NCBI RefSeq assembly: GCF_004337985.1
Contig: NC_043742.1
Coordinates: forward strand, 792,176-856,175
DNA length: 64,000 bases
From: Pyricularia pennisetigena
Lineage: Eukaryota > Ascomycota > Sordariomycetes > Magnaporthales > Pyriculariaceae
Direction of reading: 5' to 3'
The position numbers and the translations under genes were made by a program. The notes below the pieces were generated by a model. It was not told where the DNA came from and did no database searches. It was given only the letters and a program-made list of their open reading frames with translations. This document shows positions 43,816 to 55,900 of the stretch, piece by piece. The number at the start of each line of letters is the position of its first letter. The first letter of the stretch is position 1.

Positions 43816-44259
43816 TGTTACGATCAAGGTATCGGGTAACCTGTTCTTAGGGTAAAGTACAGTGGGTTAAAGCAACTGAGCGTTTGGACTGGGTAACTGG
43901 GGTTCCTCAATAACTGGGGTGAAATTATAATCGATTCCTGGGTAAATAATAAGTTAATTGCTGCTAAATAATCTTAAACTAAATTTTATTTATATAATAA
44001 TAAACGTATCCTCAAATAGTCCATTATCCTGGGTGTAATATATATAGTATATCCCATAACCCGTATATTATTTGTTTTGCTATAATTAATATGTAATATA
44101 TTAATGATATCGTTTTTTTGGCGGTTACGTGGGGTTACGTAATTTTTTATATAATTTTATTTCCTGTCGGTCGGTGTTTTTTTTTGGTCGAATATCGTTA
44201 GAAGGGGTGTAACCCCGCCTGGCCTTATTGGTACCGACCTATTTTATTTGGTCGTAATA
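43816..44259 (-). repeat. Gypsy 3' LTR (copy 2)
   Basis: 444 bp starting TGTTACGATCAAGGTATCGG in plus-strand view and ending TTTGGTCGTAATA. Confidence 0.9.
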
Positions 44260-47200
44260 TTAAATTTCCTTTTTTTTGGCCAAATCCCTTCGGCTTTTAA
44301 ATAATTTATAATCCTTTAATCCTTGTTTTTGTTTTTATATTTTTTTTAATTAGTTTTTTTACGTTATATCCAATCGCGTAATTAAAATTCGTGGTCGTAC
44401 GTCCACCGTTCGTCGCAACGATTTGTTTTTTATGCTTTTTTCTTCGGCGGTCGAAATGTTTTTTTATTTTATTTACGAATCGTAGGAGATCGCGAAATGC
44501 GTTATATCGTTTCGGGATTCCTTTCGTTGTATCGAATAAATTCGTTTGGGTCGCTCGCAATATTATATTATAGGTATTTCCCGAAAGCAGCTATAAAGGA
44601 TCGCGGCCCAATATTTAAAATTTAAATTTAAATTGGAAGCGGCGGAAAAAAAGTTTTTCGATTGCGTAAATAAAAAGAAATATGGTTTAAAAAATAATAA
44701 GGGCGGTTCGTCGTGGTATCGACAATTTGGAGGAATTGGATCGAATCGAACGTAAAAAATAAAATAGGAAAAACGGCGGCGATCGGCCGAAATTTCTTTA
44801 AAAATGTTTTTGGAATTGCTTTTTCCGGATTCCAATTTTGCCTGGGATTCGTTTTTCCCAATAGGTCCTTTAAATCCATTTTTGTTGGATAAAGTAAATA
44901 TTTTTGCGGAATATTCGGTCGGTAAATTGTTTTATTCGTATATTTTAATTTATGTTATATATTAATCGTTTTTTTATAAAGTCGTTTGGTGGTGTAATTT
45001 CGAATTTTGGTAGATTTATAGTTTTTGGGAATGGTAAATAATATTTTTTTAGGCCGTCATTTCTTTTGGTTAATTTGCTCGCAAATTCAGCTTTTAATAA
45101 TATTGGCGGAATAATTCCTATCAATTTTGGAAAAGGTTAAAAAATTCGCAAATGTTTTTTTCGTATTTACAATTTTCCTATTTAATAAAATATTTTATTT
45201 TACCGTGGTTGCGTTTATGGTCCAGTATTTGTTCGACGTCGTACGTTTTTTTACGTCGATTTTAATAGTTTTTTATATATTGGTACCGGGTAATATTAAT
45301 TTTAATAATAATACGTGGAACGTTGGGTGGATTTTTATAATTTTTAATAATAATAATTTGTAATTGGTTTCGCTAATTCTTTTATCGATTTTAAAAAGTT
45401 CAAACTTTTTACAATTAAATTTGCTATTTGGTCGTTGTACTTTAATATTGCGTCGAATAAAATAAACGTTATTTCTTTTCTGGAAAAATGGTCCCTTTAT
45501 CCGATATTGGTTAACGTATTTGGTTATTTTTTTTCGTACGAATTCCAATTTTTGTTGGAGTTTTTAGTGGAGTTTTCGTAATTCGCTTGCTTGTCTATCG
45601 GTTCGTGGGGCCGTAATCGTGGTTTTTGGTTTTCTATATACCGTAGGGTTAAATCCGTAATTGGTATAAAACGGGGTTATTTTGGTGTTTTCATTTTTTA
45701 AGCTATTATATGCGAATTATGCTATAAGTAATAACCGTACTTAATTATCCTATTTATGGTTTATATAGCATTTTAGGTATTATTTTTATATTTGGTTTGC
45801 TCGTTTTATTCATCCGTTTATTTATAGGTGGAATATTTTAAATAATTTGTGGTCGGTTTTTAGCTATTCCATTAAAAATTTCCAGAATTTCTATGTAAAA
45901 AATTTATATTTATCCGTAATAATGTTTTTTGGAAGTCCGTGGCTGCTAACAATCATTCGTAAAAATATATAAACGATTTTTCCGGCGTTGCTATTTTCCT
46001 TATAAGGTAGGAAATAGGCGTATTTAATAAATTTGTCCATTATAATCAATATATTATTATATTTAGTTTTAGTAAATAATTTTTCGGAAAATGGTAATTT
46101 AACGATAAAATCCATTGTAATAATTTACCAGGCCTTATCAGGGGCTGGTAAAGGTTGTAGGAGCCCGTAAAATTTATGTTTGGCGGATTTGTTTTTTGCG
46201 CAAAATTCGCAGTTTTTAATGGTTTTTCGTACTTTTTATCGTATTCCTTTAAACTTATAGTGCTGTTCTAACCGTTTTTATATTTTGGAAATTTTTGGGT
46301 GTCCGTAAACTTTGCTTTTGTGGATCTTCCGTCTTTTTTGGTTTTATTACCGTGTTGGTCGTTATAAGATTTCGGTGAGTTGGTAAAAGGTTTCCGTTAT
46401 CGTTTGCGGTAAAAATTTTCCGTATTTCCTCGGGTATTATATTTTTATAATATGGTTTTTTGTTAAAAGCGTCGGCCCTACTATTTTCTGTTTTTTTCGG
46501 TAAATGATTTTGAAATGTAATTTTAATAAAAATTTTACCTATTTAATTTGTCGTTCATTTAACATTTTACTGGTGGTAAAATGGGTTAGGTCTTTATGGT
46601 CCGTATAAATTAATATTTTGTATTTAGTTCCGGACAATTATGGTTTCCATTTTTCAAATATTCGGATAATAATTCTAAGTTTTTTATCGTGGATTTGGTA
46701 ATTGAGTTTTAATTTATGTAATTTTTGTGAAAAAAGGCGCAAAGGTGCAGGCGTTTTTTTCGTTTCGTTGGTTAAATTGTCCTCCGATTGCATAATCGGA
46801 TACGTCGGTCTCGATTTCGAAAAGTTTCGTTGGGTTTAGTATTTTAAGGATCGGTTTTTATGTTATTGCATTTTGTAATTATTCGAAAATTTGCTGTATT
46901 TGTTCCGTTTATTGGAATTTTAAATTTTTTTTGGTTATATTGGACAATGGGGTGGCGATCGCGCCGTAACCTTTAATAAATTCTTTGTAAAAGTTTACGA
47001 ATCCGAAAAATGCCCGAACCTTTTTTACGTTTTGGAATTGGGGCTATTCCTTTACTGTTTGGATTTTTAATTTTCCATCCTAATTTCCCAAAAACGATAA
47101 TATATTTTAGGAAATTGATTTGCTTGTTGTGAAAAATGCATTTTTCGGGTTTAATTAAAAATTTAACGTTTCATAATTTTTGTAAAACTGTGTAAAGGTG

Positions 47201-50200
47201 TTTTTTGTATTTTTCCAACGTTTTGGAAAAAACAAAAATATCGTCCAGATAAATAACGATAAAAATGTTTAAACATTCCCTAAAAACGTGGTTAATTATA
47301 ATTTAAAAAGTTGCGTGGGCGTTGGTAAAACCGAAAAGTATTACCAGGTATTTATAATATTTTCGTTTGGTGCGAAATACTATTTTCCATTCCTCGCGTT
47401 CCTTTATACGGATTAAATTGTATATTTTTTTGAAATTTAATATCGTAAACTATTATATTTAATAAAACATGTTTCGAAATTCTCCTATTAGTGGGAGCGG
47501 GTAGCAATTGTTTATAACAATATCGTTTAATTGTTTGTAGTCCACGTATAATCGTAATTTTCCGTTCTTTTTTGGTACGAAAAAAATTGGGTATCCTGCT
47601 AATAATATCAATGGTTTAATATTATTTTATTTGAAGTTTTCTGCGAAATATTCGTTTAAAACCTCCATTTGTGTCGGATTTAAACCATATATTTTGTGGA
47701 ATTTTGGTTGGGTTCCTTTTTTTAATGGTATTTCGTGGTCGAACGGACTATATTCGGGTAATCCTATTTCGAATTTTTAGTTAAATAATCGTATATAATT
47801 TTGGTATTTTTCTGGGATTTTGCCGTTTTTAGTCTGTTTTTTCGTAACTTATATTATATGGTTGGATCGGTTTTAGCCTGTGAATAATCGCCTTTTTTCC
47901 GATGTTAGCTCCGGGGTTAGTCGTCCTTTTTATAAATACGCTATTTGCCTTATTTGGTTTTTCCGTACCTTACGTTTCCTGTATAAATTTTACTATACTG
48001 GAGGTCGTTTAATAATTAGGTGTTTTTCCCATTAAATTTGGCCTGTAGTCCAATTTATCCGGGGGTTGCTCCTTTTAAACCAGGGAATTCCTAAAATTAT
48101 ATTTTTATTCCTTATTTCCGTAATATCCAAAATAATTTGTTTTTTTCGTTTATAATTTTCCATCCAAAAATGTACGGTTTTTATTTCGATGGTGCCGTTC
48201 CCGTAGAAAACTGCCTTTCCTTTTACGGTTTGCAGTCGATATGGTTTTTTCTTTTATTATTAAAATATTCGTCGTTTTTTCGCAATTTTTGGAAAAATGT
48301 AATTGTTTTATGCTCCGCTGTTAAAAAGCATTTGTATAAGTTTTCCATTAAATCGTATATTTAGGAATATATATTCGTGTGCTGCCTTCGTGGTTTGCGT
48401 GGCGTTTAAGGTTTTTTATTCCGTTTTTACTGCTACCGTTTGGTACCCTATACCGTTTAGCTGTTTTAGTTTTTAATTTACTGGATTCGCGTCGTGGGTT
48501 TTTATTTTTCTTATTTCGGGGCGTATAACTATTTTTAATTTTAATTTTATTAAATCGGTACCCTATTGGTGCAGGCGTTTTTCGTGCGTTTGTGGGTATT
48601 TTATTATCCTTAACGTTAGGGTTCCACACGATTTTGGTCATGGGTGCGGGTCCTGGTTATCGTAATTTTATTTCGTACCATATTTATATTTTGGTTAATA
48701 TATTTATTTTGCAAATGTTTCGGGTATATTCGTATTATGGGAATTGTCCTAATTGTAATATATTATAGGGTAATCGTTATAAAAGGTGAAAATTACCGTT
48801 GGTTCGGTGTTAAATCTTATTTTGATTTCCCAATTGGGTAATTTAATGGTGGTATATATTTCGTGGATATTTATTGTTTTGCGTCGTCGTGGAAAGAAAT
48901 TGTGGATTATTTTTTTGCTAAAATGCAATCCGCAATTATTTCGAAAACATTTTACCCAAAAGATTTTTATATATTTGGAATATTTGGTATTTAAAATTGG
49001 GTAATTTCCGAAAATTGGACTAATTAATCCTATAAGGTTTTATATTTATATTCGAAATAATATCCCCGGAAATTGCATTAATTAACCGTTTCCGTATAAA
49101 TCGATAAATCTTTTTTTATATATATAGGGGTTATTTTCGCTTATTGCACTGTATAAATCTAAAAATATAGTTTTTTTTTCGTTAGATTCGTTTTTTAATT
49201 CGTTATTAAATTCGTCCGTTGGGGTTTGTTGAATTATCCGGATACGGTGGGTTTGTCCTAATGGTTTTGGTTTTGATTTTTTTAAGGTATTTAATTCCGT
49301 AGGCTCGAGTAATTTGGCGTTTTATTTGCGTAATTGTGCTGGTGGTCTGGTTTTAATAAATACGCGGTTTCCTATTGCTAAAATCCGGGTGCCTTTGTGT
49401 TTTTATAAATATTATCCTGCGTCCATTTTTACGCTATAATAGGTCGTACAATTATCGTCGTAGCATACGGTCCAATTTATTAAACTATATTAATCCGGTT
49501 TTATTTATTGGTAGGTAATGGTATTTAATTTTCGTAATTTCCTAAAATCGAAGTGTAAATCCGAAATGCTTCGGGGACAAATTTTGGCTATATATCCTGG
49601 TTTATTATATTTAAAATATTTACTATTTTTGGGATTTTTACGAGGTTTTTTATACTGTATCGCGTTAAAATCCATAAATCCGTTATATATTCCGTAAAAA
49701 ATATTATATTAGCGAAACGGTTTAAGGTATTAATATTTGCGTCCCGTATTAATTTATCGCAAAACTGGTCCCTATACGCTGCGTCCTTCGCGTCGTTCTA
49801 ATTTTCGTTTGTAAAATCGGTTATCGATTTTAACTGCTAATTTTACATATTCGGTTAAAGTATCGGGTCGCTTTTTTTTAACAAATTCGTTTTTAATTTT
49901 TTCCTTAAATCCCGCATAAAAGCGTACTATTAGGGTTTCGGGGCCTTATAGTAATTTAGCGGTAATTTGTCGAAATTTACTAGCATATTTGGATACCGAT
50001 TTGGTTTAAATAAAACGTACTAGTTTACGTTTAACCGTACGTTCTTCGTTTGGGTTGCCGAATGCTCCCCTAAAACATTTTTCGAAATTCTCGTAATCGT
50101 CGAAAATGCGGTTAATTTTAATTTTACGGTTTTTTTCCTTATCGTGGTCCAAATAATTTCGTAGGATTGGTTCGAACTAGTCTCAGTGCTCAGACTAGAC

Positions 50201-52458
50201 CCCCCTGCTTCGCAGTGGGGACTGAGCGCTCCATGTACCTTTCAGCCACATGGCTTTTCGACCAATTACATTAGCCGAAAAAATCGCGCTCGTTCTAATC
50301 TGAGGACATCTTGTCGCATTTCGCCGTTCATGGCGGTCGCATTTCGCCGTTCATGGCGGTACCACCAACGATAATTTGTCGTATTTCGCCGTTTTTAACG
50401 GTATTATTAATAATATACCTAATGTTGCGATATCGCTAATTATTCTTTTATTAATATAACAATAATTTGTGGTATTTTGCCGTTTATAGCGGGTATATTC
50501 AATATATTCGCATTATAATGGCAAAAGAAAATAATGTACCCATAGTATGCAATTAAATATTCGAATAAAAGAATAAATAAAAATTATAAAAATATATAGT
50601 ATGTTGCGTTAGATTCATTGGAGTTTGTTAATTATTTAAATGCCGGCCGCGTCTTTCTAACCATTGTATTGGGAAAGATATTAAAATATTAAGTAAAATT
50701 TGTAATTTTTCATTATATTTAATTCTTGTTTTAAATAATGGTCTACAAAATTGGCTTTAATTTAACTTCCAATTTTTATACTTTAGTAGACCTAACATTG
50801 CAAACTGCATGCAATTATCGATGAAAACAAAAGTTTTACTAATATCCTTATATAAATTAACAATTTGTTAAAAAATTAAATAATTTACGCAAATGTTGGT
50901 AAAATGAAAATATTTTTACTTGATACATTCTTTGATCAATTTGTTAAAAAACTTTATATAAGTTTTTTTTTATAAATTTTATTTAATTAAATAAAGCAAA
51001 AAATAGAAAAAGAATACAAATTTAGCATTTCTTTATATAAAAAGACCAAAAGGGCCGGTATTGTAAATCGGCTTTTACGTTGACGTTTATTAATATATAT
51101 AACCCATTTTTTCAAATTTTGGTTTTATTAATGTTAAAATTGGTAAAAATGTAAAAGCATTTCGATTGTAAAATATATATAAAATTGGATATACTTTACC
51201 TATCCGCATATTTAACGGCTTATATAATTAGATATACGTACAAAAATGTGATATTATATCAAATATATATATGCCACCCCCCGCGTGCAAAAATCACAAA
51301 GTTTGGCTGCAAAACATAACAAAATATAAAATTAATTAAATAAAGCAAAAGAATTTATAAAATACACATTTAGCATTTCTTTTTATCAAACAGTTTTTAA
51401 AGCCGATATTATATGTGAGACAAAATTTGGACGTTTGTTTATACACGTAATCGAATCTTTGAAGTTTTGGTTTTATTATCGCCAAAATTGGTAAAATTAT
51501 AAACGAGTTTCGATTGCAAAATATATATAAAAAAGTATATACTTTGCCTATCCGCTTATTTAACTGCTTATATAATCTGGTATATGCACCAAAATTCAGT
51601 ATAACAATATATAAATATATACGACCCTCCACGTGCAAAGATTATAAAATTTGGTCAAAAATTGAAAATAATATCAAAAAGAATCGAAAATCGAAAAAAA
51701 AAAAATCGAAAAAACAGTACCGCCATGAACGGATTAAGGGCAGGTGGTATCGAATTCGGCCATAATAACAAATAAAAAAATAAACTGAATTGCTGCTAAT
51801 AGCGGTATTAAACGCTATTTCCGACGATATTTTATTTTTTTAATATTGTATATGGTTATGGAATAATAAAGGAGTTTCGGTTAAAAAAAGGCCAAAAATA
51901 CCGCCATGAACGGCGAAAATCGACAAATTGTCCTCAAACCTGAACCAAAGCGTTCTTTGGATAGACCCACAGGTACATTGCAAAGCCGCAATTAAACCAC
52001 GAAGTGGAGCGAAGCGAACGAAGTGGATCAATTGTGGAGCTTTGGGCTTCAGGGATGAGCCCTGAGACTAGTTCGAACCAGGTAAACGCATCGCCTTTCA
52101 ATAGCGAAATTGCGTAAATAACCTTTTTTGCGTTATTATCGAAATTATCCTCGTTAAAGCAAAAACAGGCCCGGGTTTTTATAAGAAATCCCTGTAAAAT
52201 ATTCGGGGTATTATTATAAAATAATAGTAAAAAATATTTAATATAATTCCTATTGGTTCGATTAGTTTGTTCGGTTATTCGTTCCTGGAATTGTCGATTT
52301 ATTACTTGGAGCGTCGCAAATATTTAACGCAAAGCGTTAACGTTGGCCGGAACGTTAATAGTAAAAGGGGTTTAAAGGGATGTTTTGTTAAAAAACATTA
52401 TTTCGGCGATATTATTCGGTATATTTTAAAGTAAAATATTGAACAGGAGCAATTAAAA
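44260..52458 (-). pseudogene. Gypsy gag-pol of copy 2 (degenerate)
   Basis: Same order and landmarks as copy 1 on the minus strand but more heavily mutated. Integrase C-terminal region is at 45273-45548 (HPTFHVLLLKLILPGTN), integrase core at 45891-46115 (MDFIVKLPFSEKLFTKTKYN, IMDKFIKYAYFLPYKE), the reverse transcriptase region near 46900-47800, the Lys/Asn-rich gag-protease linker at 48348-48641, and gag up to 52458. The chromodomain region (about 45060-45270) is nearly unreadable. More C-to-T and G-to-A changes than copy 1 at many shared positions. Confidence 0.85.
50178..52070 (+). mobile_element. Complete non-autonomous TIR element (hAT-like) in Gypsy gag
   Basis: 1893 bp flanked by the 8-bp direct repeat GTTCGAAC (50170-50177, 52071-52078). 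The uninterrupted Gypsy copy 1 has a single ATTCGAAC at the matching place. Termini TAGTCTCAG(T/G)GCTCA, internal organisation, subterminal CGCCGTT(T/C)ATRGCGGT motifs and the two tandem internal units are as in 6162-8020. The left subterminal motif is locally duplicated (CATTTCGCCGTTCATGGCGG twice). No transposase. Confidence 0.9.
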
Positions 52459-52901
52459 TATTACGATTAAAATATCGGGTAACCTGTTTTTAGGGTAAAA
52501 TACAGTGGGTTAAAGCAGTTAAACGTTTGGATTAGGTAATTGGGGTTTCTTAATAATTAAAGTAAAATTATAATCGATTCCTGGGTAAATAATAAGTTAA
52601 TTGCTGTCAAACAATCCTAAATTAAGTTTTATTTATATAATAATAAACGTGTCCTTAAATAGTCCGTTATCCTGGGTGTAATATGTGTAATATGTCCCAT
52701 AACCCGCATATTATTTGTTCTGCTATAATTAATATATAATATATTAATTATATCGTTTTTTTGGCGGTCACGTGGGGTTACGTGATCTTTTATGTAATTC
52801 TGTTTCCTGTCGGTCGGTGTTTTCTCTGGTCAAGTGTCGTTAGGAGGGGTGTGACCCCGCCTGGCCTCATTGGTACCGACCCATCTTGTCTGGTCGTAAC
52901 A
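52459..52901 (-). repeat. Gypsy 5' LTR (copy 2)
   Basis: 443 bp, TATTACGATTAAAATATCGG to CTGGTCGTAACA, followed by the TAAAA target duplication. Confidence 0.9.
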
Positions 52902-53431
52902 TAAAAACAACCGTTTGCAAAGGGATAAAACACCGGATAACCCAATTTAAAAGATTAACGACCCGTTTTTACTTATTTGGAAAACCCTTAAAACGACCTG
53001 AAATATTCGATTTCAATTATACGAAATTTCCCGGTCCGAAAAAAGTAACGCCATTTTACGGTTTTTATTCGCAAAAGTGCAAAAAAGCTTCGAAGCCATA
53101 AATACCCTTGTGGCTAAGGCCCAGCAAAAAATCACCTTATTGGAAATACAATTGGAGGTAATACGGCCGGTTAAAAGGAGGAGGGTGGTTCCGGATCGAA
53201 AAGAATTTTTGGTTAATATACAAAACATTATTGGATCCCAGGAAGATAATATACAGAATTTTGAACCTTCAGCTTATAAAAAAGGCTAATAAACCGGAAC
53301 AGCCTAAAAACGATTGTATCGTTATTCGTTGATATTGTTATATTTAAATCAGTTTACAAAAGTAGGTATTTCGTTGTTAGATTTTCAGGGTGCCGAGCAG
53401 GGGGTGGAGCCGAACAGGGGGTACCCAACGT
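52902..53431 (+). pseudogene. Pogo/Fot1-type transposase C-terminus (copy 3)
   Basis: The region 52970-53290 contains KSFEAINTLVAKAQQKITLL, QLEVIRPVKRRRVVPDRKEF and LVNIQNIIGSQEDN, i.e. a coiled coil followed by a basic patch and an acidic end, matching the copy 2 tail at 35094-35460. The 70-codon stretch 53077-53289 is open. Followed by the right TIR. Confidence 0.8.
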
Positions 53432-53433
53432 TA

Positions 53434-55900
53434 CCAATCGTAATATATTGGTTATTGGGAAAAATCGAGCGTTACTACAAACCGTTGCGAAAAATATACG
53501 AAATAATAAAAGTCGAATGCAAGGAAATAATACCGCCGAACGTATTGCAAACAGCGGTGAAAACCGTGAACGATATTATGGGCCCGAACAGCCTACTACC
53601 TACCTTATTGGTATTCGGGGTAGTACCACGTATTACCAACGATTTAACGCTCTCAAAAAATTAAATATAACGTGCCGAAACCATTAACAAAGCTACCAGG
53701 GGACTTAATTAAATGCTTTGGGAAAAGAAAGTTGAAAAACAATAAAAACGAGGAATGGCCCGAATATCGAATCGAAAATGCTAATATCACTGGAGCTGAG
53801 ATTAAAGGTTTTAATATATAAAAAAACACAAATAGACCGGACCTTTTAAAGTATTTAATGTATTAGATTTAACGATATTTTTAATATAATGATTAGCCCT
53901 TCCGTATTCCAAAACACGTATATAAGACCATACCACCTTTTTATAGAATATATGAAAAAGAATAATAACGAAATTATATTAATGGACCCAAAGTTCCGAT
54001 ATCAAAAGCCCGAACAGCCAAAACGCATGGAAAAAGCAAAAGGATTGGGGAATCGACGACTATCGGCTGGAAGCGAATATATAAAAACGAAGAATGCAAA
54101 GCCCGAAATCATAATATAAATACCACCGCTGGATATAATATGAAAGGACGACAAAGCACAGAAGCGGTATTTCAAATTAGAAAACCATGCAAAAACGAAA
54201 TTTGAAGGATTTTAAAAGTGAACACATAAAATAACAAATACCTTATTCGTAATAGAAAAACAGCAACGAACCCATGAATTTGCCATTAAATATAAACGGG
54301 AAAGCCGAATTAAGATTCCCGGAAAGCCGTTTGAGAATTCTATATAATAGGAGGTAAACATTTTGCTCGTTGCGGGAGTCCTGCAACCGGTAGATAAAAG
54401 GCAGTTTAATCGTTAAAAGATTTTCGGATCGCGATTTGTAAACGAAATTAAAAGGTTACCGGAACAACCCTATAAAAAATCACGTTTTATTGTGTAAAAG
54501 CATAACGATTTCGAAAAAAGAACCTGTTTACGCAATTACCTATAATAATGCGGTGCAACCAGGAGTTTATATTAGTTCTTGAACCGGTTGTAAAATAGTA
54601 CGGATGCGACTTAATATTTAAAAGTTTTAACCAAATATATATTTAAACTTTTACGTAACAATAAAAAAACGTTTCTGTGCGTATCGCGAAAGGGATCGAA
54701 TATTAATATCACGCTAACATGGTGTTTAAATATATTAAAGCTTTTTACGGACTCGCAAAGGCAGGTCTGCATTGGTTCGTTATGAATTAGCTTTCCTCTA
54801 AAAAGCGTTCAAATTGCATTCCATTGAATTACGATTTATATTTACTCCCTTCTAGCAAAAACAAAAATTTTGGTATTGTGGGAATGCAAACAAATAATAC
54901 ATTAAATTTGGAAAGAAAAAGATTATTCGGAAAAAGTAACAGGAGTTCAATAAAGCAGGTTTCTGGGTTGAGGCACACAAAACTATATAATTAAAGGACG
55001 AGCAAAATTTTGACGGTTGTTCAATTAAAATTTAAAATAAAGGTTTGGATATCCGCCAAAAAGCACAATTCGATAAGTTATAATGTATAACGAGGAATTA
55101 ACCAGGAGTAAAATATAAATATATCGTTTAACGAACCAAAGGAGTATACCCTATATCGATTTATTAACCGGAGGTTATATTCGATTATGCCGCAGCCGCG
55201 TAAACAATAAAACCCGATAACGAAAATCGTAATTTTATAAATCAGCGAATCGAATGGTAACGCCAAAACGCATGGAAAAGGTTTTTTATATCTAAATCGA
55301 TTTTAAAACAGCGAAATTATACGTGTTTATCGACGGGTTTTTTGCTAATCATAAAGACTTTAATATCCACATCGGATACGTAATATTTTACGGGAACGAA
55401 TGCTCCGTGGATTAAGTAACCGGTTCTTGAATAACCGGTAATAATATTAATTGGTTATCGATTAAAAGTTATAAAGTTACACAAAACGTGTCAGCAAGCT
55501 AGATTTATAATATGGTTAGTGGATTTAATATTGGATTTGTATTAAAAACCATTATCGGAACGATTCTCGAAAAGTTAGATTTATTTCCTTCACCTATGAT
55601 AATATGCACGGATAACCTATCGTTATATTAATACTTAGTACAATTGTGGATAATAGCGGAAAAACGATTGATTATTGATCTTATAAATTTAAAACAGTTA
55701 TATGAGAATCGTATAATTGAAAAGGTTAAATGGATATCAGGAAAACCCTCATGGTAAATTTTGTGAAGGAAAGAGCGCCCAATAGGTTTTTAACCGAATT
55801 TGTTCATACTAACTCACCGGTAATACGTATTAAGAAAATGGTTAAAAGGTTATAAAATTTATTAAAAAGGCGAGAAAGTTAAATGACGAACTAAATTAAT
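53434..55900 (+). pseudogene. Copia integrase C-terminus, reverse transcriptase and RNase H (degenerate)
   Basis: The integrase continuation at 53440-53664 reads IGKIERYYKPLRKIYEIIKV and LQTAVKTVNDIMGPNSLLPT, matching the fungal Copia pattern downstream of the catalytic Glu (NSIGKVERYH). The reverse transcriptase region (54200-55250) is broken. RNase H is recognisable near 55320-55420 (FIDGFFANHKDFNIHIGYVI) and 55540-55800 (IICTDNLSLY, EKRLIIDLINLKQLYENRII). Many stops. Confidence 0.75.

Larger units (their letters stand above)
43816..52901 (-). mobile_element. Ty3/Gypsy chromovirus, copy 2, carrying a TIR element
   Basis: 9086 bp with LTRs 43816-44259 and 52459-52901 and a perfect 5-bp target duplication TAAAA (43811-43815, 52902-52906). 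Without the 1893-bp insertion at 50178-52070 its length is about 7.19 kb, close to copy 1. It is inserted at a different place in the pogo-like transposon than copy 1, so the two events are independent. Confidence 0.95.
42474..53431 (+). mobile_element. Pogo/Fot1-like DNA transposon, copy 3, split by a Gypsy element
   Basis: Left end ATGTCGGGTACCCCCTG (42474) and right end ...GGGGGTACCCAACGT (53431) with TA on both sides (42472-42473, 53432-53433). Halves 42474-43815 and 52902-53431 total about 1.87 kb. The terminal C/G runs found in copies 1 and 2 are short here. Inserted in the integrase of the Copia at 39.7 kb. Confidence 0.9.
39745..55900 (+). mobile_element. Copia retrotransposon of a second family, split by a pogo-like element
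   Basis: 5' LTR 39745-40414, gag and protease to about 41700, integrase N-terminal part to 42473, then a pogo-like insertion (42474-53431). The integrase C-terminal part follows from 53434, then reverse transcriptase and RNase H to about 55850. The coding sense resumes directly across the insertion. No 3' LTR recognised. Distinct from the Copia at the window edges. Confidence 0.85.
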
